Below the pieces are notes generated by a model, which worked only from the letters and a program-made list of their open reading frames with translations, was not told the DNA's origin and searched no databases. DNA of 64,000 nt from Limihaloglobus sulfuriphilus (GTDB lineage: Bacteria; Planctomycetota; Phycisphaerae; Sedimentisphaerales; Sedimentisphaeraceae): positions 992,001 to 1,056,000 of the forward strand of contig NZ_CP019646.1 in assembly GCF_001999965.1 (NCBI RefSeq), in the 5' to 3' direction. Shown here piece by piece: positions 27,971 to 36,498 of the stretch (its first letter is position 1; every line of letters begins with the position of its first letter). A program made the translations under genes and the position numbers.

Positions 27971-29401
27971 TCATACCATTGTCTCAACGAGTTTGTTGCG
28001 GCCGTTTTTAAGCAGTTCTTTCATGGATTTTTGAACATCTTCAAGACCTGGGGTATCTATCAGATTAAAGTATTCACTGGGATCATTATTGTGATCGTAG
28101 AGCTCTTTCCCGCGGCGGCCGTCATCGCCCCATTCAGTATATCGCCAGCGTTTGTTTCTTACAGAGCGTCCGGCTGTATCTCCGCGTTGAACCTGAGTAA
28201 AAGCGGCCTCTTTCCATTCCCGGGCAGGCTCGGCAATAAGAGGGGCAAACGAAATTCCCTCCAGTCCGAAGTCGTGTTCCAGGCCGCACAGGTGAGCTAA
28301 TGTCGGATACAAATCTACAAGTTCGACTATTCCCCGTGTAGAGCCGCCGCCTTTTGTTACGCCGGGGACATGAGCTATCATGGGAACGCGTGCTGAATGC
28401 TCATAAAGCACGTTTTTGTTCCACCAGCCATGTTCTCCCAGGTTATAGCCGTGGTCTCCCAAAAACAGCACTATGGTATTATCCCACAGGTTGTCGCGGT
28501 CAAGCCGGTCAAGTATCTTGCCTATCTGGGCATCCGTAAAACTTACACAGGCATAGTAGCTGCGCATAAACTCTTTTCTTTCATGGTCTGTGAACTTTTC
28601 AAAAGCCTTTTTCCATTCGCTGCCGAATATAATCTCCGGTTCAGCCGTTTTATTGGAAGGGTCAGTTACGGGTACAAGCTCATTAAGCGGATACATATCA
28701 AAATATTTTTTTGGAGCGTTAAAGGGATCATGCGGCTTGTGGAATCCGGCCGCTATAAAAAATGGTTCGCTGCGATGTTTGCCAAGCAGATCAACGGTTA
28801 TATCGGCGATCTTGCCGTCACTCATATCGCTGTCGCCGCACTGTGCAGCTCTCCAGCTGCACCATTTCACGGCTCCGCCGGTCATATTGCGGCTTTCGCC
28901 CGTGTTGGCGGCAGGGCTGTCATCCGGGTCGAACATCTGATCCCACGCGGCGGGGTCATCATGCTCTCCGGTGCCGTGGAATATCTTGCCAAGCCTTACT
29001 GTATGGTAACCGTTATCATGGAAGAGGCCGGGAAGTGTCTTTACATCCGGATTAAGCTCACGCATCGAGACGACATTGCCAAGAACACCTGTCGTATCGG
29101 GACGCAATCCCGTCAGGAAAGAAGATCGGCTTGGATTGCATACCGGAAACTGGCAGTAGGCCCGTTCAAAACGGACACCCTTTGCTGCAAGCCGGTCGAT
29201 ATTGGGTGTTTTGACCACGGGGTTTCCATAGCAGCCGAGAACATCTCGTAGATCCTCCACACAAATCATCAGCACGTTTCTGCCGTTTTGTACAATACGG
29301 GTTTGAGCCTTCCGGGACGCTGCAGCCAATGCACGATTACTGTTTGCAAGTACGGCTGTTCCAATCCCTGCGTATAAAAATGATCTTCTGTCAATACTCA
29401 C
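27971..29401 (-). CDS. Tat-exported formylglycine-dependent sulfatase (S1 family)
   Basis: A 476-residue sulfatase counted from the GTG at 29401; a GTG at 29416 adds five residues. The later start is preferred because GAGG lies nine bases upstream and the protein then begins with a twin-arginine signal (MSIDRRSFLYAG). The sulfatase signature CNPSR (Cys88) is the cysteine oxidised to formylglycine, here by an anaerobic maturase not in the window. Metal-site elements are ICVEDLRD near the N-terminus and GDHGYNLGEHGWW (about 315). The layout resembles iduronate-2-sulfatase-like S1 subfamilies. The start is four bases after the stop of the GH38 gene, implying coupled expression. It would remove sulfate esters from a glycan outside the cytoplasm; the exact substrate cannot be read from the sequence. 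Confidence 0.92.
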   Translation of the reverse strand: MSIDRRSFLYAGIGTAVLANSNRALAAASRKAQTRIVQNGRNVLMICVEDLRDVLGCYGNPVVKTPNIDRLAAKGVRFERAYCQFPVCNPSRSSFLTGLRPDTTGVLGNVVSMRELNPDVKTLPGLFHDNGYHTVRLGKIFHGTGEHDDPAAWDQMFDPDDSPAANTGESRNMTGGAVKWCSWRAAQCGDSDMSDGKIADITVDLLGKHRSEPFFIAAGFHKPHDPFNAPKKYFDMYPLNELVPVTDPSNKTAEPEIIFGSEWKKAFEKFTDHERKEFMRSYYACVSFTDAQIGKILDRLDRDNLWDNTIVLFLGDHGYNLGEHGWWNKNVLYEHSARVPMIAHVPGVTKGGGSTRGIVELVDLYPTLAHLCGLEHDFGLEGISFAPLIAEPAREWKEAAFTQVQRGDTAGRSVRNKRWRYTEWGDDGRRGKELYDHNNDPSEYFNLIDTPGLEDVQKSMKELLKNGRNKLVETMV

Positions 29402-29405
29402 GGCG

Positions 29406-32327
29406 TTAAACCTCACTTTTAAACTTTATTGTTAATATTTTTTTCCCCGAAAGAGCCACATGAACCCATCCGTCCGGGTCTATTTCAAGCTCTTTTTCCG
29501 GCAGCTCTTCGAGTGTAACCTGGATTGCCTTCTGCCACATTTTAGCTGATGTACCGGGGATATTGAATTCATTCTTCAATTGCTCAACCGGCGAAGAGCT
29601 TTTAGAGGCCTGTTTCCCTCCATTAAAGCGTACTCGTCCCGATACACTTTTATTGAGCCTGTTAAACAGGCGGATTACCCAGCCGTCACCGGTTTCACTA
29701 CGTTTAACTGCACTTAAAGTAACGCCTTGCGGCTCAATCTCAACAAACGACTTGCACATAGGCTCTGTACCGTATTTAGACGGAGCTGTCTGGCAAACCC
29801 GCAAGGGCCTTACAAATTTTTCAGATGCCTCCCATACGCCTCCAAGATTCCACCCGTCCGAATGCGGCATCACCGCGTAACGGAAGCTGTGCCTGCCCAA
29901 ACACTGCGAGCCGCTATCGACACTGCTGTAGTCTATCATTTCCTGGGTCACGCATATACGCATCGGAAAGCATCGAAGAAGTGTCAGGTTCAAGTTTCTC
30001 TGCGGATTATCCTGTGCCTCGTAAGCCTTGAGCCCTTCATTTAGCAATGCAAGACCATTCTCGCCGTCACTGATATCAACGAAGTTGTTCATGGGCTGCT
30101 CGGTCTGGATATCCTCATCAAAAAGCGCGGGATCAGGCAGTTTTATCTGCCTCTCCAGCACATCAAACTGCCCCTGGGCATGTACTGTGTCGGCGTTGAT
30201 GCCTGTCGGAAAACAAACCTGGAGATAATGGTCTTCAACATTATTCTCAAGTTCTGTTTTTATCTCAACATAATCGCTGCCTTTACGCAGAGTGTAGTAA
30301 TTCGTGATTTCGTAGGGTCTGAAAAACTCGCTTCTGAACTTGTCATCTGGTGTCCGGGCGGCGGGCAGGGACCAGTCAATTACAGCTTTGAGGCATGTTT
30401 CTAACTCACCGTCTGAGACAAGAGAGACCCTGGCGTTCTGGTTAAGTGTAGTAAACACCTGCTCGTTAGCCACATTTTTGTGTTCCCAGGGATTGCCGAT
30501 TTCGCTTGAATCCCTGAAGTAGCCCAGATTTTTGTATTGCCTGCCGGTCTTTTTATATAAGAGATCAATAGTGCCGTTTGAATTTACCGTAACTCTAAGG
30601 TGCTCGTTCTCCATCGTCTGTTCGCCGCTGAGCATTGTTTTGCGGCAGGGGCGAATCTCATTTTTTACGGGCTTTACAAAGAAACTCGAATAGCCGTTTG
30701 CCGGCACATTTTTAATATCGAGAAGAGCTTCGTATCGCTTCATGTGGAACATATTAGCGGTATCGTTTGGCGACTGTACTATCTGATAAAAGGGCGATTC
30801 TGTGCGCATCAGCTGGAAATCTATTTTATTCCCGCGTGTATCGGTTATCTTGATGCCCTGGCTGTCCCACGAATCCGGCACCTGTATATACGCCTTGACT
30901 ATTTCACGCCTGGCAAAATCGGCTGGATTGTAGGCAAGAATCGGCAGAATTTCTCTGCCTATAAGGTCACTGTAGTCAATACTGCCGGCAATCTTTGCCA
31001 GTGACGTCTCTGTTATGCAAGCCGCTATCTCACGTGCTTGTCTGCTCCTAAAGAGCATGTCCTGACTTATAATGTCCCTGCTGCAACCGCCTATGGAATC
31101 GTGGCCGTGGTTCTGCAGCAGCCATTTGTACGCCTCATCAAGGAAGCCTCCCGGAAAATCTGCCCCCAAGAGTGCTGCATAAACAGCCAGCGGCTCGGCG
31201 AGGTTTGTTAAATCATTTTCAGTCTTGAAGTTATCCTGTTTGATGTCCATTCTTGCTGATATTACCCAGCCGTAAAGTACACTTGTACTTCCTTCGGTGA
31301 AGTAGTGCCGCATCTCTCCTTTGACTACAGGAGCGTCTTCAGAAATGTTTCTGATAACCTGTTGCTGAAAATCCATAAAATTGCTGTGAAATACATCTAT
31401 TGTTCCACCAAGTGCCTCATTGCAGTCACGGATCATCTGGATTTCGCGCATATCCGGGCAGGACGAATCATGCCCGCAAGACCAGAAACGGTGCGGGGTT
31501 GACCAGTCCTCGTTCTGTTCCTCAATTGCCTGATGAGCAAACTTGGAAATATTCTGTTTATGATAATTGAATGGAGCATGTGTGTATTGAGCGTCCAGAA
31601 GATTACCTTGAGAATCGATAATCTTGAAAGCGCCGCCGCTGTCCCAGCTGACAATCCGCTCGTCCACATCCTGCTGATTCCAGTACACAGGCCTTTGAAT
31701 AACATACCACACATTGTAGCGTGGACGCTTGCCCAGGCGGGAGCAAACCAGCCTCGAGCCGTCCGGGCCTTGCCAGAATATTTCGGATTTAGGGGCGACA
31801 AGCGTATTTATGCCCCGGTAAAAGGCGGTAAAGTCTATGCCAAAACCCTTGTAAATCTGGGGCATCTGGGAAATCTGGCCCCATGAGAAAGGTGAATAGC
31901 CGCTTTTGCTGATGCCGCCGAATTTTCCGGCAATCTTATGCCCTAAAAGCAGGTTTCGTATAATTGATTCGCCCGAAACACAAAATTCGTCCGGCAGGCA
32001 GAACCAGGGGCCAATAAAAAGGCGTTTATTCTGAACCATTTCACGGATCGTATGCTCTTTTTCAGGACGTATCTCAAGGTAATCAAGGATGGGTATTGTC
32101 TGAGAATCCAAATGGAAAGAGCTGAAATCAGGGTATTTTTCAAGAGTATCAAGAAGCATATCCATCATGTAAACAAGCATATAACGGGTTCGCTGCATGG
32201 AGAATCTCCATTCGCGATCCCAGTGAGTGTTAGAGATGAAATGACATTTAATCTTATTTTTTGCCGGCTTGCTGTCCCGTTTCTTTGACAAAGCTTTATC
32301 AGATAATAAACTTGATTCCGGGGTCAT
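29406..32327 (-). CDS. GH38 family alpha-mannosidase-like protein, nucleophile Asp not seen
   Basis: A 973-residue protein without signal peptide, so probably cytoplasmic. The GH38 N-terminal barrel is clear: SNTHWDREW (zinc ligands His35 and Asp37), FHLDSQ, GPWFCLPDEF, SGESIIRNLLLG, and later NHGHDSIGGCSRD (zinc His). GH38 enzymes cleave alpha-mannosides by a retaining mechanism whose nucleophile is the Asp in a GYxPDxFG segment that also binds zinc. Here the segment reads GYSPFSWGQISQ, with Phe147 where Asp is expected; the codon is TTC and the frame is clean. It may be a variant subfamily or an inactive or altered enzyme. The C-terminal half holds the usual GH38 beta-sandwich region. It is followed directly by the sulfatase, and GAGGA precedes the start. 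Confidence 0.85.
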   Translation of the reverse strand: MTPESSLLSDKALSKKRDSKPAKNKIKCHFISNTHWDREWRFSMQRTRYMLVYMMDMLLDTLEKYPDFSSFHLDSQTIPILDYLEIRPEKEHTIREMVQNKRLFIGPWFCLPDEFCVSGESIIRNLLLGHKIAGKFGGISKSGYSPFSWGQISQMPQIYKGFGIDFTAFYRGINTLVAPKSEIFWQGPDGSRLVCSRLGKRPRYNVWYVIQRPVYWNQQDVDERIVSWDSGGAFKIIDSQGNLLDAQYTHAPFNYHKQNISKFAHQAIEEQNEDWSTPHRFWSCGHDSSCPDMREIQMIRDCNEALGGTIDVFHSNFMDFQQQVIRNISEDAPVVKGEMRHYFTEGSTSVLYGWVISARMDIKQDNFKTENDLTNLAEPLAVYAALLGADFPGGFLDEAYKWLLQNHGHDSIGGCSRDIISQDMLFRSRQAREIAACITETSLAKIAGSIDYSDLIGREILPILAYNPADFARREIVKAYIQVPDSWDSQGIKITDTRGNKIDFQLMRTESPFYQIVQSPNDTANMFHMKRYEALLDIKNVPANGYSSFFVKPVKNEIRPCRKTMLSGEQTMENEHLRVTVNSNGTIDLLYKKTGRQYKNLGYFRDSSEIGNPWEHKNVANEQVFTTLNQNARVSLVSDGELETCLKAVIDWSLPAARTPDDKFRSEFFRPYEITNYYTLRKGSDYVEIKTELENNVEDHYLQVCFPTGINADTVHAQGQFDVLERQIKLPDPALFDEDIQTEQPMNNFVDISDGENGLALLNEGLKAYEAQDNPQRNLNLTLLRCFPMRICVTQEMIDYSSVDSGSQCLGRHSFRYAVMPHSDGWNLGGVWEASEKFVRPLRVCQTAPSKYGTEPMCKSFVEIEPQGVTLSAVKRSETGDGWVIRLFNRLNKSVSGRVRFNGGKQASKSSSPVEQLKNEFNIPGTSAKMWQKAIQVTLEELPEKELEIDPDGWVHVALSGKKILTIKFKSEV

Positions 32328-32371
32328 TGTTCAGTCCTCGTTGGGATTATGTTTAAAACAGATCAATTGTT

Positions 32372-32386
32372 ATACCACTATGGTAT
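32372..32386. promoter_or_regulatory. Palindrome upstream of GH38-sulfatase operon
   Basis: ATACCA-CTA-TGGTAT, a perfect 6-bp inverted repeat 45 bases before the GH38 start. The half-site TGGTAT recurs in the TTTTGGTATATT boxes at 36305 and 41017. Confidence 0.5.
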
Positions 32387-32447
32387 TTTATTCTTAAAAT
32401 CAAACCAGTCAAGTGCTATGTTTTAATTTTTGTATTTTTTTTGTAAT

Positions 32448-35400
32448 TTATTGGTTTTCTTTGAAATCATATTTCAAAATGTTCAATATCAATCTGCTGG
32501 CGACAGGGTCGAATTCAATTGCATCGGTTCTAATCTGCGCCGCAATAACTCTGCCTTTTCCATGTCGCAGGGTAAACAGAGGGCAGCCGCCAATTTTCTT
32601 ATAATCAAGTGGTGAGTTGAGGTAACCGTGCCACTCGAGTGTTTCGGCAAGTGCTTTTATATCATTGCTGAAACGGTCGATTGTGTATCTTCCGCCTGCT
32701 GTATAGGGAACATTTCGTCCATCACTAAACCATGCAATATCAAGGGGTTCAATTCCGTCAAAGACTTTGCTTTCGTCATAATTCATTGTCACTATTTCAT
32801 GTCTGTAATTCTTGTAAGCCAGTACTTTATCAGGAAAAAGCCTAACCACGGCAGGGCCGTTGTTCAGCAGAATGGCGTTACCGCCCGATGCTACAAAGTC
32901 AGCTGTTTTCTCATAACTTAGAGGCATATTTTCAAACCCGCCAATAATAAGTACGGATTTCCTGCCTACAAGCTCTTTCGGACTTTGGACGTCAACGGCA
33001 TTCAGGCCGTAAAAATCCAAAAGTCTCCGTGCATTGGCGTCGCCTTCCAGCATATAATATGTCAAAGAAGTATTTGCCCCGCTGCCCATAGCCCAGTCTT
33101 TTTGCGCCGCGGTTATGTCATATTCGTTTTCGGAAATCAGCACGTCTTGAGAAATAACAGTGAGAGTAAGCCGGCAGTCAACTCTCAGCTCAGGGAGCTT
33201 TGAAGGTAATTTTATGGATACCTTTTGTTTGGCAGTCTGATAATATTCTAAATCATCGTAACTTACAGTTTTTTCCGCAAGCACCTCACTGCCATACAGA
33301 ATACGGCATATTACAAGAGGGCTTTTAAGAACAGCAAATTCCAGTGAGTCATTAACAAGAGTAATGTCGGTATCTATGTTGTCGCCGGCGTAAAAATGCC
33401 TGCCCCAAAGTTCGGCACTGGCGAGCAGCGGCTGGTAAGCTGTCTTTAATCTCCTGGCGGTAAGCATAGGCGAAACTCTTTCGCTGAGGTGAGTGTTGTA
33501 AAACCATGTCTCAAAAGCGAACAGCATCACTCCGGAAGTGTTTTCATGTTCGACTCTTCGGAACATTTCCGCCAGCTCCTTTGTCATCATGCTGTGTCGG
33601 CCGATAAAATAATCTGGGTCACAATGCTCGTAGGCTTTCTTGCCGACGGTAGTCTGCGGTGTCTGATGTTCAAAAAGATAAAACCTTGTCGCAAGGCCGT
33701 CGTCTGAGCGGGGGTAGCCGGTCGATATCTCCTGCCCCAATGCAGGGCGGCCCGGAGTGCAGTAATCCCTGCCAAACTCCCCGTTAAAGAAATGAAACGT
33801 TCCCTTGTTGTACCAGTTAAAGTATCCGTGTGGATCGTCAATATCACCTTCATCGAAATTGTTGGCTTTTATAATTCGCTCATAACGGCCGCTTCTGACC
33901 AGATGCTTACGGTAATACGCCGAATCGGCTACTACGGGTCTGCTGGAGTCGACCGACCTGAGCGCATTTATTCCATCTGTGAGTATTGAACCCTTTTCGG
34001 TGATGACCTCATCGCTGTCGCCGAGCAGATAAAATTTCATCTCGTTATTCATAGTCCAAAGAAATATTGAAGGGCGGTTTCGGTTTGCTTTTACCAGGGC
34101 AGTGAATTCACGTTTCCATATTTCTATTGCCTCTTCACTTGGGATGTCCCGGAGCATAAGCCATGGCCAGGCACCCTCGAAGGATATCATTACGCCGGCT
34201 TGGTCAGCAGAATCCAGCCATTTTTCTGACCAGGGGCTGCAGTGTGTTCTTGTAGCAATTACATTATGATCAAGTGCAAGCTGCATGAACCTATCTGCCA
34301 GATCCTTGTCATAGGGGCGTATGTGACCGGGCATATGATTAGCGCCGCGAACCCAAAGCGGTCTGCGATTAAAATACAGCTGCTCATCTCTGAGTTCTAT
34401 GGTTCTGAAGCCAACTTTTTCAGTTAAAGAGTCAACAATCTCATCGTTCTGGATGAGTCTGAAAGTTATATTGTATAGATTTGGTTTTCCAGGTGCCCAG
34501 AGCTTGGGTGAAACTTTGGGTGTGTTGAAATCCGCAGTCCGGGCAGATTTACCGGCAAGTTTAACTTTTTCAACGCTTCCGCCGCACAAAACTTCATCTG
34601 TAACGGCATCGTTAATTTCATAGGTCAGTTGAACATCTTGAGCTTTATTACCACTGTTTGAGTACTCAACCTGTATTTGAGCATCGTTCATAGAGGGCAC
34701 AAAGTAGCAGTCTTCAATCTTTAGTTTGCTGCTGATGACGATCTTTGCGGTTCTCCATATACCTCCGGGGTCGCCCCGGTAAAAGCCTCTCTGAATATGT
34801 TTATCAAGAAGTTTTTGTGCCCTTTGGCCGCTGCTGAGCTTTTTTAGCCTTCCCTGCTGAGCTTCAGCAATAACATTCCATGCGTCGGCGTAATTATCGT
34901 CTATACTTTCAACGTCAACCAATGCGGAGCTCTCATCGTCCCAGTTTCTCCAGACATGTACCGCAAGTACGTTTCTGCCGGCTGTGACATGGTCGGTTAC
35001 ATCTAATTTCATCGGCATATACATTCCGATATTATCATGTATCTTATTGCCGTTGAAATAGATGCTGCTTGCTACTGCTATGCCGTTAAACTCTATTACG
35101 ACCTTTTTCTCTATTGCATTTTTCGGCAGGTCTATGTAATGGCGGTACCAGGCGGAACGGGTTTTTTTGTAATCAAACGTATAAGCCTCACAACGCGCCG
35201 TTTCCATGCGATGAAATTTATCATTCTGGCCCTTATTGAATCCGTTGGTAAACTCACCTTCAAGCCAGCACTGCAAAGGAACCCAGAAATTGGGCACATC
35301 CATAACATGAGCTGTGCTGTCATCATAGTCTGTTGTGAACGGCTCGCCGCCGGCTTCATAATCAGGTATGAACAGCCATTTGCCATCCAGCTTTAACTCA

Positions 35401-36167
35401 ACACGGTTTTCAGGAATTTCCTGCAGATAAAAAGGTTTATAACCGGCTCTCCGGCTTATCCTCTCTGCTTCTTTGGTTGAAGAGTTCTCGGCCGGGCTCT
35501 CGGTTTTCCGGAGCCCGTCAAGAGCGTCCGGAGCTAAAGGCTCAATCTTGATCCAGTCGAACTCGGTAGTGATATAACTGCCGCCCAGTGAGGCCTTTCC
35601 GCTGATAAACGGACTCTCTTCGTCGCTGACAACAATTCGGGGCTTATCTTCTTCGTTTAGATATACGGCTATCTTATCTCCGGCAGCCGCCACCTCAATA
35701 ATATACCATTTTCCAGGGGAAGGAGAAAACTCTAATGGCTCAATTGCCAACAACTTATCGTAACCTTCAGCCCCATACCTTGCCAGATACAGATGGTTGT
35801 TATTTCCGCCGCGAAGTGCCGCAACATAGCGGAAGTCGCGGTTGTAATTCCGCAATCCCGCCCATATCTGCACCTGGCGGGCATCTTTCGGAGCCCTTGC
35901 CCTGAATTTGACAGAATAGTTACTCCAGTTTTGCTCACCGGCAGTTACCCAGCCGCCGGCAATTTTAAGAATACCATCATAAATGTCGAATTTCCCCCTC
36001 CCGTTAGTCAGCCAGGTACCTGTCTCGATTGAATTATGTGAAAAGTCGTCCTTAAAGACTGAAAAATTAGTATTTTCTTTCTCTCCATATTTTCCCCCTT
36101 CTCCGGCACTAGCGTAAATAGTTATTAGAGATACAGTTAGAGCTGCAAAAAGATATGGTAATTTCAT
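32448..36167 (-). CDS. Secreted GH2 family glycoside hydrolase with N-terminal jelly-roll domain
   Basis: A 1239-residue exported enzyme. A signal peptide (1-21) is followed by a concanavalin-like jelly-roll domain (about 35-215; DUF1080/LamG type, WAGLRNYNRDFRYVAAL). The GH2 core then shows the sugar-binding sandwich (about 255-420; WYRHYIDLP, FNGIAVASSIYFNG), an Ig-like domain (about 490-605) and the TIM barrel (about 610-900). The acid/base glutamate is Glu709 in TMNNEM and the nucleophile is probably Glu797 in NGEFGRD. GH2 includes beta-galactosidases, beta-mannosidases and beta-glucuronidases; the active-site surroundings do not let me choose. The C-terminal part (about 1050-1239) resembles a glutamine-amidotransferase-like or ThuA-like fold but is unassigned. 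It has its own promoter and is divergent from the GH71/99 genes. Confidence 0.85.
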   Translation of the reverse strand: MKLPYLFAALTVSLITIYASAGEGGKYGEKENTNFSVFKDDFSHNSIETGTWLTNGRGKFDIYDGILKIAGGWVTAGEQNWSNYSVKFRARAPKDARQVQIWAGLRNYNRDFRYVAALRGGNNNHLYLARYGAEGYDKLLAIEPLEFSPSPGKWYIIEVAAAGDKIAVYLNEEDKPRIVVSDEESPFISGKASLGGSYITTEFDWIKIEPLAPDALDGLRKTESPAENSSTKEAERISRRAGYKPFYLQEIPENRVELKLDGKWLFIPDYEAGGEPFTTDYDDSTAHVMDVPNFWVPLQCWLEGEFTNGFNKGQNDKFHRMETARCEAYTFDYKKTRSAWYRHYIDLPKNAIEKKVVIEFNGIAVASSIYFNGNKIHDNIGMYMPMKLDVTDHVTAGRNVLAVHVWRNWDDESSALVDVESIDDNYADAWNVIAEAQQGRLKKLSSGQRAQKLLDKHIQRGFYRGDPGGIWRTAKIVISSKLKIEDCYFVPSMNDAQIQVEYSNSGNKAQDVQLTYEINDAVTDEVLCGGSVEKVKLAGKSARTADFNTPKVSPKLWAPGKPNLYNITFRLIQNDEIVDSLTEKVGFRTIELRDEQLYFNRRPLWVRGANHMPGHIRPYDKDLADRFMQLALDHNVIATRTHCSPWSEKWLDSADQAGVMISFEGAWPWLMLRDIPSEEAIEIWKREFTALVKANRNRPSIFLWTMNNEMKFYLLGDSDEVITEKGSILTDGINALRSVDSSRPVVADSAYYRKHLVRSGRYERIIKANNFDEGDIDDPHGYFNWYNKGTFHFFNGEFGRDYCTPGRPALGQEISTGYPRSDDGLATRFYLFEHQTPQTTVGKKAYEHCDPDYFIGRHSMMTKELAEMFRRVEHENTSGVMLFAFETWFYNTHLSERVSPMLTARRLKTAYQPLLASAELWGRHFYAGDNIDTDITLVNDSLEFAVLKSPLVICRILYGSEVLAEKTVSYDDLEYYQTAKQKVSIKLPSKLPELRVDCRLTLTVISQDVLISENEYDITAAQKDWAMGSGANTSLTYYMLEGDANARRLLDFYGLNAVDVQSPKELVGRKSVLIIGGFENMPLSYEKTADFVASGGNAILLNNGPAVVRLFPDKVLAYKNYRHEIVTMNYDESKVFDGIEPLDIAWFSDGRNVPYTAGGRYTIDRFSNDIKALAETLEWHGYLNSPLDYKKIGGCPLFTLRHGKGRVIAAQIRTDAIEFDPVASRLILNILKYDFKENQ

Positions 36168-36210
36168 AATATTTTCTCTTGTTAAAGTTTATTTAAAATA
36201 AAGACATCAG

Positions 36211-36239
36211 TTAGTATAAAAATACACCTAAAAAGTCAA
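36211..36239 (-). promoter_or_regulatory. Putative promoter of the GH2 gene
   Basis: Minus strand TTGACT (36234-36239), 17-base spacer, TACTAA (36211-36216), about 45 bases before the start at 36167. Confidence 0.5.
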
Positions 36240-36287
36240 GCCTTTGTTGTGTGTTATTATGAAATTTATGTAAATATTGAAAAAACT

Positions 36288-36316
36288 ATGTACAACGAGT
36301 ACATTTTTGGTATATT
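36288..36316. promoter_or_regulatory. Candidate operators between divergent GH2 and GH71/99 genes
   Basis: ATGTAC-AACGA-GTACAT (36288-36304) is a perfect 6-bp inverted repeat. It is directly followed by TTTTGGTATATT (36305-36316), a 12-mer found again at 41017-41028 upstream of the GntR/LacI-type regulator. Confidence 0.5.
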
Positions 36317-36395
36317 TGTTGGTGCTTAATATTTTTCGTGACGTTCAGCATTTATTCAAGGTTAAAGAATCGCTGTTATAGACTTTCTGGTTCAC

Positions 36396-36411
36396 TTGTT
36401 TCGGCGAACAA
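36396..36411. promoter_or_regulatory. Inverted repeat at the likely promoter of the GH71/99 pair
   Basis: TTGTT-TCGGCG-AACAA lies about 90 bases before the start at 36499. Its left arm overlaps a possible -35 TTGTTT, which has TATTAT 16 bases downstream. The AACAA/TTGTT half-sites also occur as AACAAGTTTGTT at 40981-40992 next to the regulator start. Confidence 0.4.
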
Positions 36412-36498
36412 ATCCTTTATTATGGATGTTAATATAAAGCAGAGCGAACCGCGGCAAAGAAAATGTGTAATATTTTATAATTAAATTTAAGGAAAATA

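Noticed and set aside
28397-29251. 284-codon plus-strand frame inside the sulfatase gene
   Set aside because: It is opposite a clear sulfatase and has no recognisable motif or start signal.
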